Positions 1 to 7,125 of a stretch of 21,160 nucleotides of DNA are shown piece after piece (the stretch's first letter is position 1; each line of letters begins with the position of its first letter). This DNA comes from an uncultured Eubacteriales bacterium (GTDB lineage Bacteria; Bacillota; Clostridia; Oscillospirales; CAG-272): contig CATYXQ010000032.1 in assembly GCA_958414825.1 (NCBI GenBank), positions 1-21,160 of the forward strand, written 5' to 3'. A program made the translations under genes and the position numbers. The notes below the pieces were generated by a model that made no database searches, was not told the origin of the DNA, and worked only from the letters and a program-made list of their open reading frames with translations.

Positions 1-545
1 TTGCAGCGGCAAAATATATTCAGCGCGGAAAAACGCTTGCGGACGTTGGATGCGGCGCCGGATTTCCATCCTTGCCGCTGGCGATTGCACGTCCCGACCT
101 GCATATTCTGGCGCTCGATGCAACTTCCAAAAAAATAAACTTTGTACGCGCCGCCGCAGAACGCCTATCGCTCTCCAATCTGTCAGCTGTGGTCGGCCGC
201 GCGGAGGATTTCGGCGCGGGTATGCTGCGCGGGAAATACGATTATGTCACGGCGCGTGCCGTTGCCCGCCTCAATATTTTATGTGAGTGCTGTATTCCGC
301 TTTTGAAAATCGGCGGCGTATTTTTGACGATGAAAGCAAAAACGGGCGCCGAAGAACTGATTGAGGCGAAAAATGCAATAGCCGCGCTTCGCGCAAAAAT
401 TTTGTTTTCCACGGAATTTTCGCTAACAGATACAAAAAGCCCTGAGCCTCCCCTTTGCCGAATGATTGCGGGCATTGAAAAATGCGGGGAAACTGAAAAA
501 ATTTATCCAAGGAATTATGCACAAATCAAGAAAAAGCCGCTCTAA
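1..545 (+). CDS. rsmG: 16S rRNA (guanine-527-N7)-methyltransferase RsmG, 5'-truncated
   Basis: This is the C-terminal part of RsmG (GidB), the SAM-dependent enzyme that methylates G527 of 16S rRNA. The reading frame is open from the left edge (first full codon at position 3), so the true start lies outside the window. The SAM-binding glycine motif DVGCGAGFPSLPLAI is encoded at about 42-86, upstream of the first in-frame ATG (72), so that ATG is not the start. It is followed by LDATSKK, the VVGRAEDF segment and the DYVTARAVA segment typical of the family. The C-terminus RNYAQIKKKPL also matches the usual RsmG ending. The stop is TAA. The next gene is noc, the same order as in Bacillus subtilis, where both lie close to the replication origin. 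Confidence 0.95.
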   Translation, partial: AAAKYIQRGKTLADVGCGAGFPSLPLAIARPDLHILALDATSKKINFVRAAAERLSLSNLSAVVGRAEDFGAGMLRGKYDYVTARAVARLNILCECCIPLLKIGGVFLTMKAKTGAEELIEAKNAIAALRAKILFSTEFSLTDTKSPEPPLCRMIAGIEKCGETEKIYPRNYAQIKKKPL

Positions 546-561
546 GCTGCGGCTTTTTTCT
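531..561 (+). terminator. Intrinsic terminator of rsmG
   Basis: A 10-bp perfect stem (531-540 with 549-558) with an 8-nt loop that contains the rsmG stop codon is followed by a T-rich run. The hairpin overlaps the last codons of rsmG. Confidence 0.85.
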
Positions 562-585
562 GTTTTTCCCATCTCCGCATACGGC

Positions 586-609
586 GGCGCGCGGAAATCG
601 CGCCTTTTT
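586..609 (+). terminator. Second terminator-like hairpin after rsmG
   Basis: GGCGCG (586-591) pairs with CGCGCC (599-604) around a 7-nt loop, followed directly by five T. It lies 25 bases after the first terminator and probably backs it up, separating rsmG transcription from noc. Confidence 0.6.
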
Positions 610-710
610 CGTCATAGAAAGTGTGGAAATACCGCCGCAAATTAATTTTTTATTTCCCACGCGGTTTGTTGTAGGATTTTCTTACCGACTTTTTGAAAGG
701 AAATCTAAAA

Positions 711-1586
711 ATGAACGTTTTGCAAAATATGCTTCCCAAACTGAATTTTAAAAACTGCGAGGATCAAAGCCCGTGCGACAGAGTACATAGAATTCCGGTA
801 TGCCGAATCCTGCCCAACCCGGCGCAGCCGCGAAAATATTTCGACAACAACGAAACGCTTCGCCTTGCGGACAGTATTCGCCGACACGGCATTCTTCAGC
901 CGCTCTGCGTCCGAAAGCCCGTTTCTGCAGGCGACCTCAGCGAATACAGCGGTATTTATGAACTGATCTCGGGAGAACGAAGACTTCGCGCCGCAAAACT
1001 GATCGGTCTTTCCGAAGTGCCCTGTATCATTATCGAAGCGGACAGTCTGCGCTCGGCCGAGCTTGCAATCATAGAAAACCTCCAGCGCGAGGATCTGAGC
1101 ATGTTTGAGGAAGCATCTGCAATTGCCGCGCTCATCAATCTTTACGGACTGACGCAGGAGGAAGTGGCCGCAAAACTTTCAGCCAGCCAATCTTATGTAG
1201 CCAATAAGCTGCGGCTTTTGCGCTTCAGCGACACAGAACAAAAATTGATCCTTGAAAAAAGGCTGACCGAGCGGCATGCACGAGCGCTTTTGCGCATACA
1301 GGAGGAAAAAGAACGCTGCGCAGCGCTGGAAACGATCATAGAGCGGGGATTTAACGTTGCGGAAACCGAAGAATACATATCCCGGCTGCTTGATACCGAA
1401 AAAGAAGAAAAAGCACCGGCAAAAAAACGCATCGCCATGGTACGCGACGTCCGAATTTTTTACAATACCATCGACCGCGCGGTGGATATCATGAACCGTG
1501 CAGGGATCGACGCAAAAACGCAAAAACGCGATCTGGGCGATACCTGGGAAGTCACCATCCGCATTCCGAAAGCAAACGAAGCGTAA
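711..1586 (+). CDS. noc: Nucleoid occlusion protein Noc (ParB/Spo0J family)
   Basis: A 291-residue ParB-family DNA-binding protein. The N-terminal ParB/Srx CTPase domain shows the NPAQPR motif (residues 36-41), HGILQPL (59-65) and the CTP-binding GERRLRA box (88-94), followed by ENLQRED. A helix-turn-helix follows in the stretch LTQEEVAAKLSASQSYVANK, with a C-terminal dimerisation region. Its place directly after rsmG is that of Noc rather than Spo0J/ParB. Noc binds dispersed sites and the membrane and stops FtsZ assembly over the chromosome. The ATG at 711 is chosen because GAAAGGA (695-701) sits about 9 bases upstream; an in-frame TTG at 693 would put this ribosome site inside the gene. No soj/spo0J pair follows. 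ParB paralogues are hard to tell apart by eye, so a chromosome-partition role remains possible. Confidence 0.85.
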   Translation: MNVLQNMLPKLNFKNCEDQSPCDRVHRIPVCRILPNPAQPRKYFDNNETLRLADSIRRHGILQPLCVRKPVSAGDLSEYSGIYELISGERRLRAAKLIGLSEVPCIIIEADSLRSAELAIIENLQREDLSMFEEASAIAALINLYGLTQEEVAAKLSASQSYVANKLRLLRFSDTEQKLILEKRLTERHARALLRIQEEKERCAALETIIERGFNVAETEEYISRLLDTEKEEKAPAKKRIAMVRDVRIFYNTIDRAVDIMNRAGIDAKTQKRDLGDTWEVTIRIPKANEA

Positions 1587-1601
1587 GCCGGATAAAATCG
1601 C

Positions 1602-1644
1602 ACCGCCCCCGCAGAATTCCGAAAACCGGAATCCGCGGGGGCGG
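1602..1644. terminator. Bidirectional terminator between noc and the Etf-dehydrogenase operon
   Basis: A long GC-rich hairpin (ACCGCCCCCGC 1602-1612 with its complement 1634-1644, plus an inner ATTCCG/CGGAAT stem and AAAA loop) lies between two convergent genes. The minus-strand exit carries a short TTTTA run; the plus-strand exit is only weakly T-rich. Confidence 0.75.
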
Positions 1645-1678
1645 TACTTGTCTTCTTCAAAATAACGAACAGGCAAAA

Positions 1679-3073
1679 TCAATAGCAGATTTTTCCGGGG
1701 TTCAGAATCGTCTCCGGATCAAAAGCTGCTTTGATGCCCTGCATCAGTTGGATCTGCCCATCGCCGTACTGCGCCTGCATATACTGCTTTTTCGCATAGC
1801 CGATTCCGTGCTCGCCGGAAACCAGACCGCCGAGTTGCTCGGCCTTTTTATACATTTTATCAAAGCAGCTTGAAAGCGTCTTTTCCCACGATTTTTCATC
1901 CAGCGCGTCGCGGCAGATATAGACATGCAGATTGCCGTCGCCCGCATGACCGAAACTCGGGATGCGCACGCCCTCCTCCTCTGCCAGACGATGCGTATAT
2001 TTGATAAATTCATCTACCGAACTGCGCGGCACCACCACGTCGCACTCGTCCATTTCAGTTGTGGAAGCCTTGATTGCCTCCAAAAACGCGCCTCGTGCGT
2101 TCCAAACGGATTTTTTGCGCTCCTCCGTATCTACAATATAAGCGTCCAGCGCGCCGAGAGACAGGCAAAGATCAGCGACCGTGCGCATATCATGCTCGAC
2201 CTGCTCGTCGGTGTTGCCGTCAAAAGTCAAAAGAATATAAGCGTCGTTTTTGCTGTCGGGGAACTTTTTGCCGAGATAATCCTCGGAAAAGAGAATGGTA
2301 TCGCGCGACATATATTCAATAGCCGTTGGAATGACTTTGGAGCGAATAATCTGCGGAACCGCCTCAAGCGCGCTCTTCATATCCGCAAACGGCACAAGCA
2401 GGCTGATCGACGTCTTCGGCAGCGGAAGCAGCCGAAGCACCGCCTCGGTAATAATCGCAAGCGTTCCCTCCGAACCGATTACCAGATCCTTTAAGCTGTA
2501 CCCCGAACTGTTTTTCACGACCTTGCCGCCAAGCTGCATGACATCGCCGTTTGGCAGTACAACCGTGAGCGCGCGCACATAATCGCGCGTCACGCCGTAT
2601 TTTACTGCGCGCATACCGCCCGCGTTGGTCGAAATATTCCCGCCGATCGTCGCAGATTTTTCACCCGGATCGGGCGGATAGAAGAAATCGCGCGCCTCGA
2701 CATACGCCGAAAGCTCCATGAGCAGCACGCCCGGCTGCACGGTCACGGTCAGATTGTCCTCGTCCAAATCGAGAATTTTATTCATCTGCGTGGTTTCGAG
2801 CAAAATACCGCCGCACACGGGCACAGCAGAACCAACAAGCCCCGTGCCGCTTCCGCGCACGGTAACCGGAATTTTGCGCGCATATGCATGTTTCATGACC
2901 GCGGACACTTCCTCAGTCGAACGGACGCGCACGAGCGCCTCCGGCATACAGTGCACGCCGCCGAGTTCGTCATGGCTGTAATCGGGACTGATCTCGCTAT
3001 CGACAAGCACATGCTCCGCACCGACGATTTTTTTCAGCGCCTCCGCATCGGAGGCCGTAAACTTATTATACAT
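1679..3073 (-). CDS. FAD-binding dehydrogenase, GlcD/LctD family (probable Etf-linked lactate dehydrogenase)
   Basis: A 464-residue FAD-linked 2-hydroxyacid dehydrogenase. The N-terminal FAD-binding PCMH domain contains RGSGTGLVG, PPDPGEKSATIGGNISTNAGG and SLKDLVIGSEGTLAIITEA. The C-terminal FAD-oxidase domain contains FGHAGDGNLHVY and GEHGIGYAKK, which carry the conserved active-site histidines. The ATG overlaps the end of etfA by 8 bases, so translation is probably coupled. An etfB-etfA-dehydrogenase order with a ferredoxin-type EtfA is the known architecture of electron-bifurcating lactate dehydrogenase of Acetobacterium woodii (LctBCD), which couples lactate plus reduced ferredoxin to reduction of two NAD. 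I infer D-lactate as the likely substrate. Glycolate or another 2-hydroxyacid cannot be excluded, and no lactate permease or racemase is next to it. Confidence 0.9.
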   Translation of the reverse strand: MYNKFTASDAEALKKIVGAEHVLVDSEISPDYSHDELGGVHCMPEALVRVRSTEEVSAVMKHAYARKIPVTVRGSGTGLVGSAVPVCGGILLETTQMNKILDLDEDNLTVTVQPGVLLMELSAYVEARDFFYPPDPGEKSATIGGNISTNAGGMRAVKYGVTRDYVRALTVVLPNGDVMQLGGKVVKNSSGYSLKDLVIGSEGTLAIITEAVLRLLPLPKTSISLLVPFADMKSALEAVPQIIRSKVIPTAIEYMSRDTILFSEDYLGKKFPDSKNDAYILLTFDGNTDEQVEHDMRTVADLCLSLGALDAYIVDTEERKKSVWNARGAFLEAIKASTTEMDECDVVVPRSSVDEFIKYTHRLAEEEGVRIPSFGHAGDGNLHVYICRDALDEKSWEKTLSSCFDKMYKKAEQLGGLVSGEHGIGYAKKQYMQAQYGDGQIQLMQGIKAAFDPETILNPGKICY

Positions 3074-4265
3074 TGTTCTGCGCCTCCTTTACCCTCGCGA
3101 GCAGCATCGGGAGAATCTCACCGACATCCCCGACAATGCCGTAATGCGCCACGTCAAAAATCGGAGCGTCCTTGTCCGAGTTTACGGCGACGATACAGTC
3201 CGAAGACTTCATACCCGCAGAAAACTGAACCGCGCCCGAAATGCCGAGACAGAGAATAAATTTCGGTTTTACGGTTCGACCCGAAAGGCCGATCTGATGC
3301 TTCGCATCCATGCGGTTGGCCTCGACAAGCGGCCGCGTACAAGCCAAAACACCGCCGAGCGCCTCAGCAAGCGCACCGGCCGTTTCAATCAGCGCGTCGC
3401 TGCTCGCGCCGCGTCCCACAGCGACAATGACGTCCGCCTCGGAGATATCCACATCTTTCGGTTTTTCGGTTTTTTCAAGAACTTCGATCCGACTTTTCGT
3501 CAGCGCAGGCGTAACCGGCATGAGTACGATTTCGCCCTGCTCCTCCGCCATAGGCGCAGGTTCGTCAAATACCTTGTAGCGCACCGTGCAGAACTGAGGA
3601 CGGTGATCGGGTGAAATAATCTGCGCCATGATGTTGCCGCCGAACGCCGGACGAATCTGCACAAGATCGGTATTGGCTTTCATTTCAAGCACCGTGCAGT
3701 CTGCCGTAAGCCCGGCGCGGCAGCGCGCCGCAACACGGGGCGCAAGCTGACGTCCGAGATTGGTCGCGCCGATCAGAATGCTGGATGGCTTGACCTTGTC
3801 GATAAAATCACAGAACGCAGCCGTATACGGCTCAATCCGGAAATCTGCAAACGCCGGATCGTCATACACATAGATCCGATCCACGCCGTAGTGCAAAAGC
3901 TGCTTAGCGCAATCCTCCGCGCCGCTGCCGAGCAGCAGCGCATAAACCGGATGGCCGGTAACCGCGGCAAGCTCTTTGGCCTTGCCGATCAGTTCATAGC
4001 TGACCCGATGAATTTCTTTTCCCGCATGATCTATGTAGACGCAAACGCCGTTCCACGCCGACTTATCAATGCCGGCCTTTTGCTCCTCGACAAATTCAAT
4101 AACGCCAGCCGGTCCTTTTTTCACGCACATCTTACACATCTTGCAGGCGGCGCTGATTTCAAGTCCCCGGTCTCCGTAGCTGATTGCGCCAAACGGGCAA
4201 ATCCGGATCAATTCCTTTGCAATATCCGCGTCAACACGCGCCTGATTGACCTTTAGCTGTCCCAT
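3066..4265 (-). CDS. etfA: Electron transfer flavoprotein alpha subunit with N-terminal [4Fe-4S] domain
   Basis: A 399-residue EtfA of the long, bifurcating type. The N-terminal extension holds four cysteines, C23 in ICPFGA and C41/C44/C47 in ACKMCKMCVKKGP, enough for one [4Fe-4S] cluster, as in LctC of the bifurcating lactate dehydrogenase. The middle is the Etf alpha/beta domain. The C-terminal FAD-binding domain shows VGRGASSDALIE, the RPLVEANRM segment, QIGLSGRTVKPK and GISGAVQF. It forms a heterodimer with EtfB and passes electrons between ferredoxin, NAD and the dehydrogenase encoded next. AGGAGG lies just upstream of the ATG in the 11-base gap to etfB. The cluster presumably takes electrons from reduced ferredoxin in the confurcating direction; that is knowledge of the family, not visible here. 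Confidence 0.93.
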   Translation of the reverse strand: MGQLKVNQARVDADIAKELIRICPFGAISYGDRGLEISAACKMCKMCVKKGPAGVIEFVEEQKAGIDKSAWNGVCVYIDHAGKEIHRVSYELIGKAKELAAVTGHPVYALLLGSGAEDCAKQLLHYGVDRIYVYDDPAFADFRIEPYTAAFCDFIDKVKPSSILIGATNLGRQLAPRVAARCRAGLTADCTVLEMKANTDLVQIRPAFGGNIMAQIISPDHRPQFCTVRYKVFDEPAPMAEEQGEIVLMPVTPALTKSRIEVLEKTEKPKDVDISEADVIVAVGRGASSDALIETAGALAEALGGVLACTRPLVEANRMDAKHQIGLSGRTVKPKFILCLGISGAVQFSAGMKSSDCIVAVNSDKDAPIFDVAHYGIVGDVGEILPMLLARVKEAQNNV

Positions 4266-4276
4266 CTCGCGCCTCC

Positions 4277-5065
4277 TTACACCAGTCTCCGCGCCGCAAG
4301 CAGCGCAAAGATACCCGCCGCCTGTTCGGCTGCGGTTCCGGTAATACTGTGCTTTTCCGTATTCTTTTCAGGCGGGAAAATCCGCTCGACCTGTGTCGCC
4401 GATCCACTCTGGCCATAGTGAGACGCGTCCTGATCGGCAAATTCCGAAAAGGTCATCATGCGAATCTGCTCGTCCGTCACAGTTTTTCTCACTTTATAAG
4501 AAGGCAGACGAGGGGAGTTGACATCGCTGTCCACACAAAGCAGGCAGGGCATCTCCATACGCTCTCGGATCACCTTATTATCCAGACTGACCGTAATATA
4601 GACGCAGCCGTCCCGAACATCGTCTATCGAAAGAACATTCGCCGCATGGGGAATTTCCAAATATTCCGCAAGCTCCGCACCGACCTGCGCCGTATCGCCG
4701 TCGGTGGTCTGCTTACCGCATAGAATCAGGTCAAACTTGCCGATTTTCTGCACGCCCTGCGAAAGCGTATACGCGGTCGCCAGCACGTCCGCGCCCGCGA
4801 ACTTACGGTCGGTCAAAACCGTTCCGCGCGCCGCGCCCATGCAGACCGACTCCACAATTACCGCCTTCGCCTGCGGCGGTCCCATCGTAATCGTTTCCAC
4901 TTCTCCGCCGTATTTTTCTTTCAGAGCGACCGCCATCTCAATCCCGTACAAATCATACGGATTCATTTTGCTGGCGACGCCGTCGCGTTTAAGAACACCC
5001 GTAACCGGATCCACTTCTACGTTGCTTGATCCGGGCACCTGCTTAATGCATACGAGTATGTTCAC
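4277..5065 (-). CDS. etfB: Electron transfer flavoprotein beta subunit
   Basis: A 262-residue EtfB, first gene of the operon. It begins MNILVCIKQVPGSSNVEVD and contains KMNPYDLYGIEMAVALKE, ETITMGPPQAKAVI, ADVLATAYTLSQG, DLILCGKQTTDGDTAQVG and the MEMPCLLCVDSDVNSPRLPS signature region. The start is GTG at 5065, preceded by a strong AAGGAGGTG (5072-5080); no ATG in this frame fits better. With EtfA it forms the flavin heterodimer; in bifurcating types EtfB carries the second FAD and the NAD site. A promoter with an extended -10 lies 80-110 bases upstream. Conservation in this operon points to bifurcation rather than simple beta-oxidation electron transfer. Confidence 0.93.
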   Translation of the reverse strand: MNILVCIKQVPGSSNVEVDPVTGVLKRDGVASKMNPYDLYGIEMAVALKEKYGGEVETITMGPPQAKAVIVESVCMGAARGTVLTDRKFAGADVLATAYTLSQGVQKIGKFDLILCGKQTTDGDTAQVGAELAEYLEIPHAANVLSIDDVRDGCVYITVSLDNKVIRERMEMPCLLCVDSDVNSPRLPSYKVRKTVTDEQIRMMTFSEFADQDASHYGQSGSATQVERIFPPEKNTEKHSITGTAAEQAAGIFALLAARRLV

Positions 5066-5123
5066 CTAACGCACCTCCTTGTTAAAAATCGAACGCTCCG
5101 TCAAAATGCTTAAACGAAAGCGC

Positions 5124-5149
5124 ATACTAAAAACTTACCTATTTAGTAT
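5124..5149. promoter_or_regulatory. Inverted repeat over the etf operon -10/start region, candidate operator
   Basis: ATACTAAA (5124-5131) and TTTAGTAT (5142-5149) are perfect 8-bp complements separated by 10 bases. One arm overlaps the -10 element, the other the expected first transcribed bases, a position suited to a repressor. The regulator is unknown. Confidence 0.5.
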
Positions 5150-5173
5150 ACCAGATATTTTTGTCATTTGCAA
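5145..5173 (-). promoter_or_regulatory. SigA-type promoter of the etfB-etfA-dehydrogenase operon
   Basis: On the minus strand TTGCAA (5168-5173), a 17-bp spacer and TATACT (5145-5150) with an upstream TGG form an extended -10 promoter. The expected transcript start is near 5138, giving a leader of about 70 bases before the GTG of etfB. Confidence 0.75.
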
Positions 5174-5269
5174 GCTATTTTTCCATATTCATTGGTTAAA
5201 TTGTACAGTTTTGAAAACAGTTTTCGTTAAAAATACTACAATGATTTAAAAAAGATTTATGCTTAGCTA

Positions 5270-5298
5270 TTGACAAAAAATAGACAAAGCTGTATACT
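5270..5298 (+). promoter_or_regulatory. SigA promoter of the Crp-regulator/ABC importer operon
   Basis: A perfect TTGACA (5270-5275), 17-bp spacer and TATACT (5293-5298) stand 40 bases before the regulator start. It is divergent from the etf promoter, about 100 bp away. Confidence 0.85.
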
Positions 5299-5303
5299 TA
5301 AAT

Positions 5304-5319
5304 TGTCTCAAATGATACA
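5304..5319. promoter_or_regulatory. Imperfect palindrome at the transcript start, candidate autoregulatory operator
   Basis: TGTCTCAAATGATACA is symmetric at 6 of 8 base pairs and sits directly downstream of the -10, over the expected start site of a gene for a Crp/Fnr-type regulator. Such a 16-bp two-fold site is of the size this family binds; the position predicts repression. Binding is an inference. Confidence 0.45.
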
Positions 5320-5337
5320 GTATTGGAGCGTGAGGCT

Positions 5338-6024
5338 ATGGAGCTTGCACAAGAGGAAAGAATCGCATTTTCCCAAGCCCTGAAAAAAGTTTTCGGAGAA
5401 GCGGCCGCATCGGGCGATTTTGCCAAAAAAACGCTTACCGGCGGACGATTGTCCGCTATCGAATTTTCCGTCGGACAAACCATTTCCCACGATAAAAACG
5501 CCACGCCCGCGCTCGGCTTTATCGTGCGCGGCGGAGCCGAAGTTGTCCGGCGCCGCGCCGGCAGCGAAGTGTTTTTGCGCAAAATCAACGCGGGCGATGC
5601 ATTCGGCGCGGCGCGCCTGTTTTCAGACAATACAGACTGCGTAACCTGTATACGCGCATACTGTGAACCTACTCTTGTACTCTTCATGCCACAGACGCTG
5701 GCCGAGGATATGATGCTGACCTATCCGCACGCCGCACTCGGATATATCCGGTTTTTATCCGAAAAAATCCGGTTCCTCAATCACAAAATGGCCGCTTTTA
5801 CCGCCGACGGCGCAACCGCAAAGCTCGCGGCGTATATCCGGCGCGAAGCGAATGAAAACGGCGTGTTTGTGCCCGATATGCCTTATCGCAGACTGGCCGA
5901 TGCGCTCGGACTCGGACACGCTTCGCTCTACCGCGCGCTCGACACGCTGGAAAAGTCCGGCGCTATAAAAAAAGAACAAAAAATAATTTATATATCGGAC
6001 TGCGGCATTCTGTCACAGTTCTAA
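5338..6024 (+). CDS. Crp/Fnr family transcriptional regulator
   Basis: A 228-residue regulator. The N-terminal cyclic-nucleotide-binding-like beta-barrel spans about residues 33-125 (LGFIVRGGAEVV, INAGDAFGAARLF). A linker helix follows (about 125-150), then a winged helix-turn-helix near the C-terminus (YRRLADALGLGHASLYRALDTLEKSGAI). Three cysteines, C101, C104 and C109, cluster in the barrel as CxxC-x4-C. The ATG at 5338 is chosen because GGAG at 5325-5328 lies at the right distance; a TTG at 5323 in frame is less likely. It is the first gene of an operon with an ABC importer, with a 12-base gap to the next gene, so it probably controls that importer and possibly the divergent etf operon. 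The effector is unknown. Confidence 0.88.
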   Translation: MELAQEERIAFSQALKKVFGEAAASGDFAKKTLTGGRLSAIEFSVGQTISHDKNATPALGFIVRGGAEVVRRRAGSEVFLRKINAGDAFGAARLFSDNTDCVTCIRAYCEPTLVLFMPQTLAEDMMLTYPHAALGYIRFLSEKIRFLNHKMAAFTADGATAKLAAYIRREANENGVFVPDMPYRRLADALGLGHASLYRALDTLEKSGAIKKEQKIIYISDCGILSQF

Positions 6025-6036
6025 AGGAGAATTTTC

Positions 6037-7125
6037 ATGAAAAAGCTTGTATCCGTATTTTGTATTTTCGCCCTGCTCTTCTCGCTCGCCGCATGCGGCG
6101 AGCCGAAAGCGCCCGAAATGAGCGACGAAACCGACGTATCCGCGCAAAGTTCCGAGAACTCGTCTGCCGCTACGCAAACCGAGAACGCCGACGCACCGCA
6201 AAGTAGCGCAACAACCGAGGAACCAGCGCCGACTCTGCCGACCGAAATGAAAGTCGCCGCCCTGAAAGGACCTACAGGCATGGGACTGGCCAAGCTGATG
6301 CAAGACAGCGCGGATGAAAAAGTCCAAAACATCTATACCTTTGAACTGATGAGCGATCCGAACGCCGTAAGCGCCGCCGTCATCAAGGGCGAAGTGGACG
6401 TGGCCTGCGTACCTGTCAATCTTGCAAGCGTACTCTATTCCAAGACCAAGGGCGATTATATCTGTCTTGCCCTCAACACGCTGGGTGTGCTGCATATTCT
6501 TGAAAACGGCAATACGGTGCAAAGTATCGAAGACCTGGTCGGCAAAACGCTCTATGCAACCGGTCAAGGCTCCACGCCCGAATATATTCTCAATTACATC
6601 CTTGAGAAAAACGGAATCGCCGATAAAGTAACGATCGAATACAAAACCGAGCACAGCGAGCTTGCCGCGCTTTTGGCTTCCGGTTCGGTAACGCTCGGTA
6701 TGCTTCCCGAGCCAAACGTCAGCAGCGCGATGGCACAAAACAGCGCTTTGCGGCCGGCTCTGGATCTCACGGCGGAATGGGACAAAATCTGCGACACCAG
6801 CGCGGTACAGGGCTGCGTAATCATCAAAAAGGAATTCGCCGAAAACAACCCGGACGCAGTTGCGGCCTTTATAGAAGATTATGCCGCAAGCGTCTCGTTC
6901 TGCAACGAATCCACAGACGAGGCTGCCGCACTATGCGAAACCTACGGCATCGTCCCCAAAGCGGCAATCGCAAAAAAGGCGTATCCGAACTGCAACATCG
7001 TATTCATCACCGGCGATGAAATGAAAGCATCGCTTTCCGCATTCCTAAAAGTACTTTTTGAAGCCAATCCGGCCTCGGTCGGCGGCGCTCTGCCCGATGA
7101 TGACTTCTATTACGCTGCGAAATAA
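6037..7125 (+). CDS. ABC transporter substrate-binding lipoprotein (NitT/TauT, NMT1-like)
   Basis: A 362-residue exported lipoprotein. The signal peptide ends in a canonical lipobox SLAAC with C20 as the lipidated residue. A Ser/Thr/Glu/Ala-rich linker runs over about residues 21-70. The rest is a periplasmic-binding fold of the NMT1/SsuA-like group: MKVAALKGPTGMGLAKLM, a GEVDVACVPVNLASVLY segment, the SIEDLVGKTLYATGQGSTPEY segment typical of this family, and SVTLGMLPEPNVSSAM. A good AAAGGAGA ribosome site precedes the ATG. It captures the ligand outside the membrane for the permease and ATPase encoded next. The family covers nitrate, sulfonates, taurine, thiamine precursors and others; nothing in the sequence fixes the ligand. 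Confidence 0.88.
   Translation: MKKLVSVFCIFALLFSLAACGEPKAPEMSDETDVSAQSSENSSAATQTENADAPQSSATTEEPAPTLPTEMKVAALKGPTGMGLAKLMQDSADEKVQNIYTFELMSDPNAVSAAVIKGEVDVACVPVNLASVLYSKTKGDYICLALNTLGVLHILENGNTVQSIEDLVGKTLYATGQGSTPEYILNYILEKNGIADKVTIEYKTEHSELAALLASGSVTLGMLPEPNVSSAMAQNSALRPALDLTAEWDKICDTSAVQGCVIIKKEFAENNPDAVAAFIEDYAASVSFCNESTDEAAALCETYGIVPKAAIAKKAYPNCNIVFITGDEMKASLSAFLKVLFEANPASVGGALPDDDFYYAAK

Noticed and set aside
693..710. TTG at 693 as start of noc
   Set aside because: The ribosome site GAAAGGA lies inside this extension and fits the ATG at 711.
6013..6738. 241-residue open frame on the minus strand
   Set aside because: Antisense to the clear lipoprotein gene of the ABC importer; no recognisable motif.
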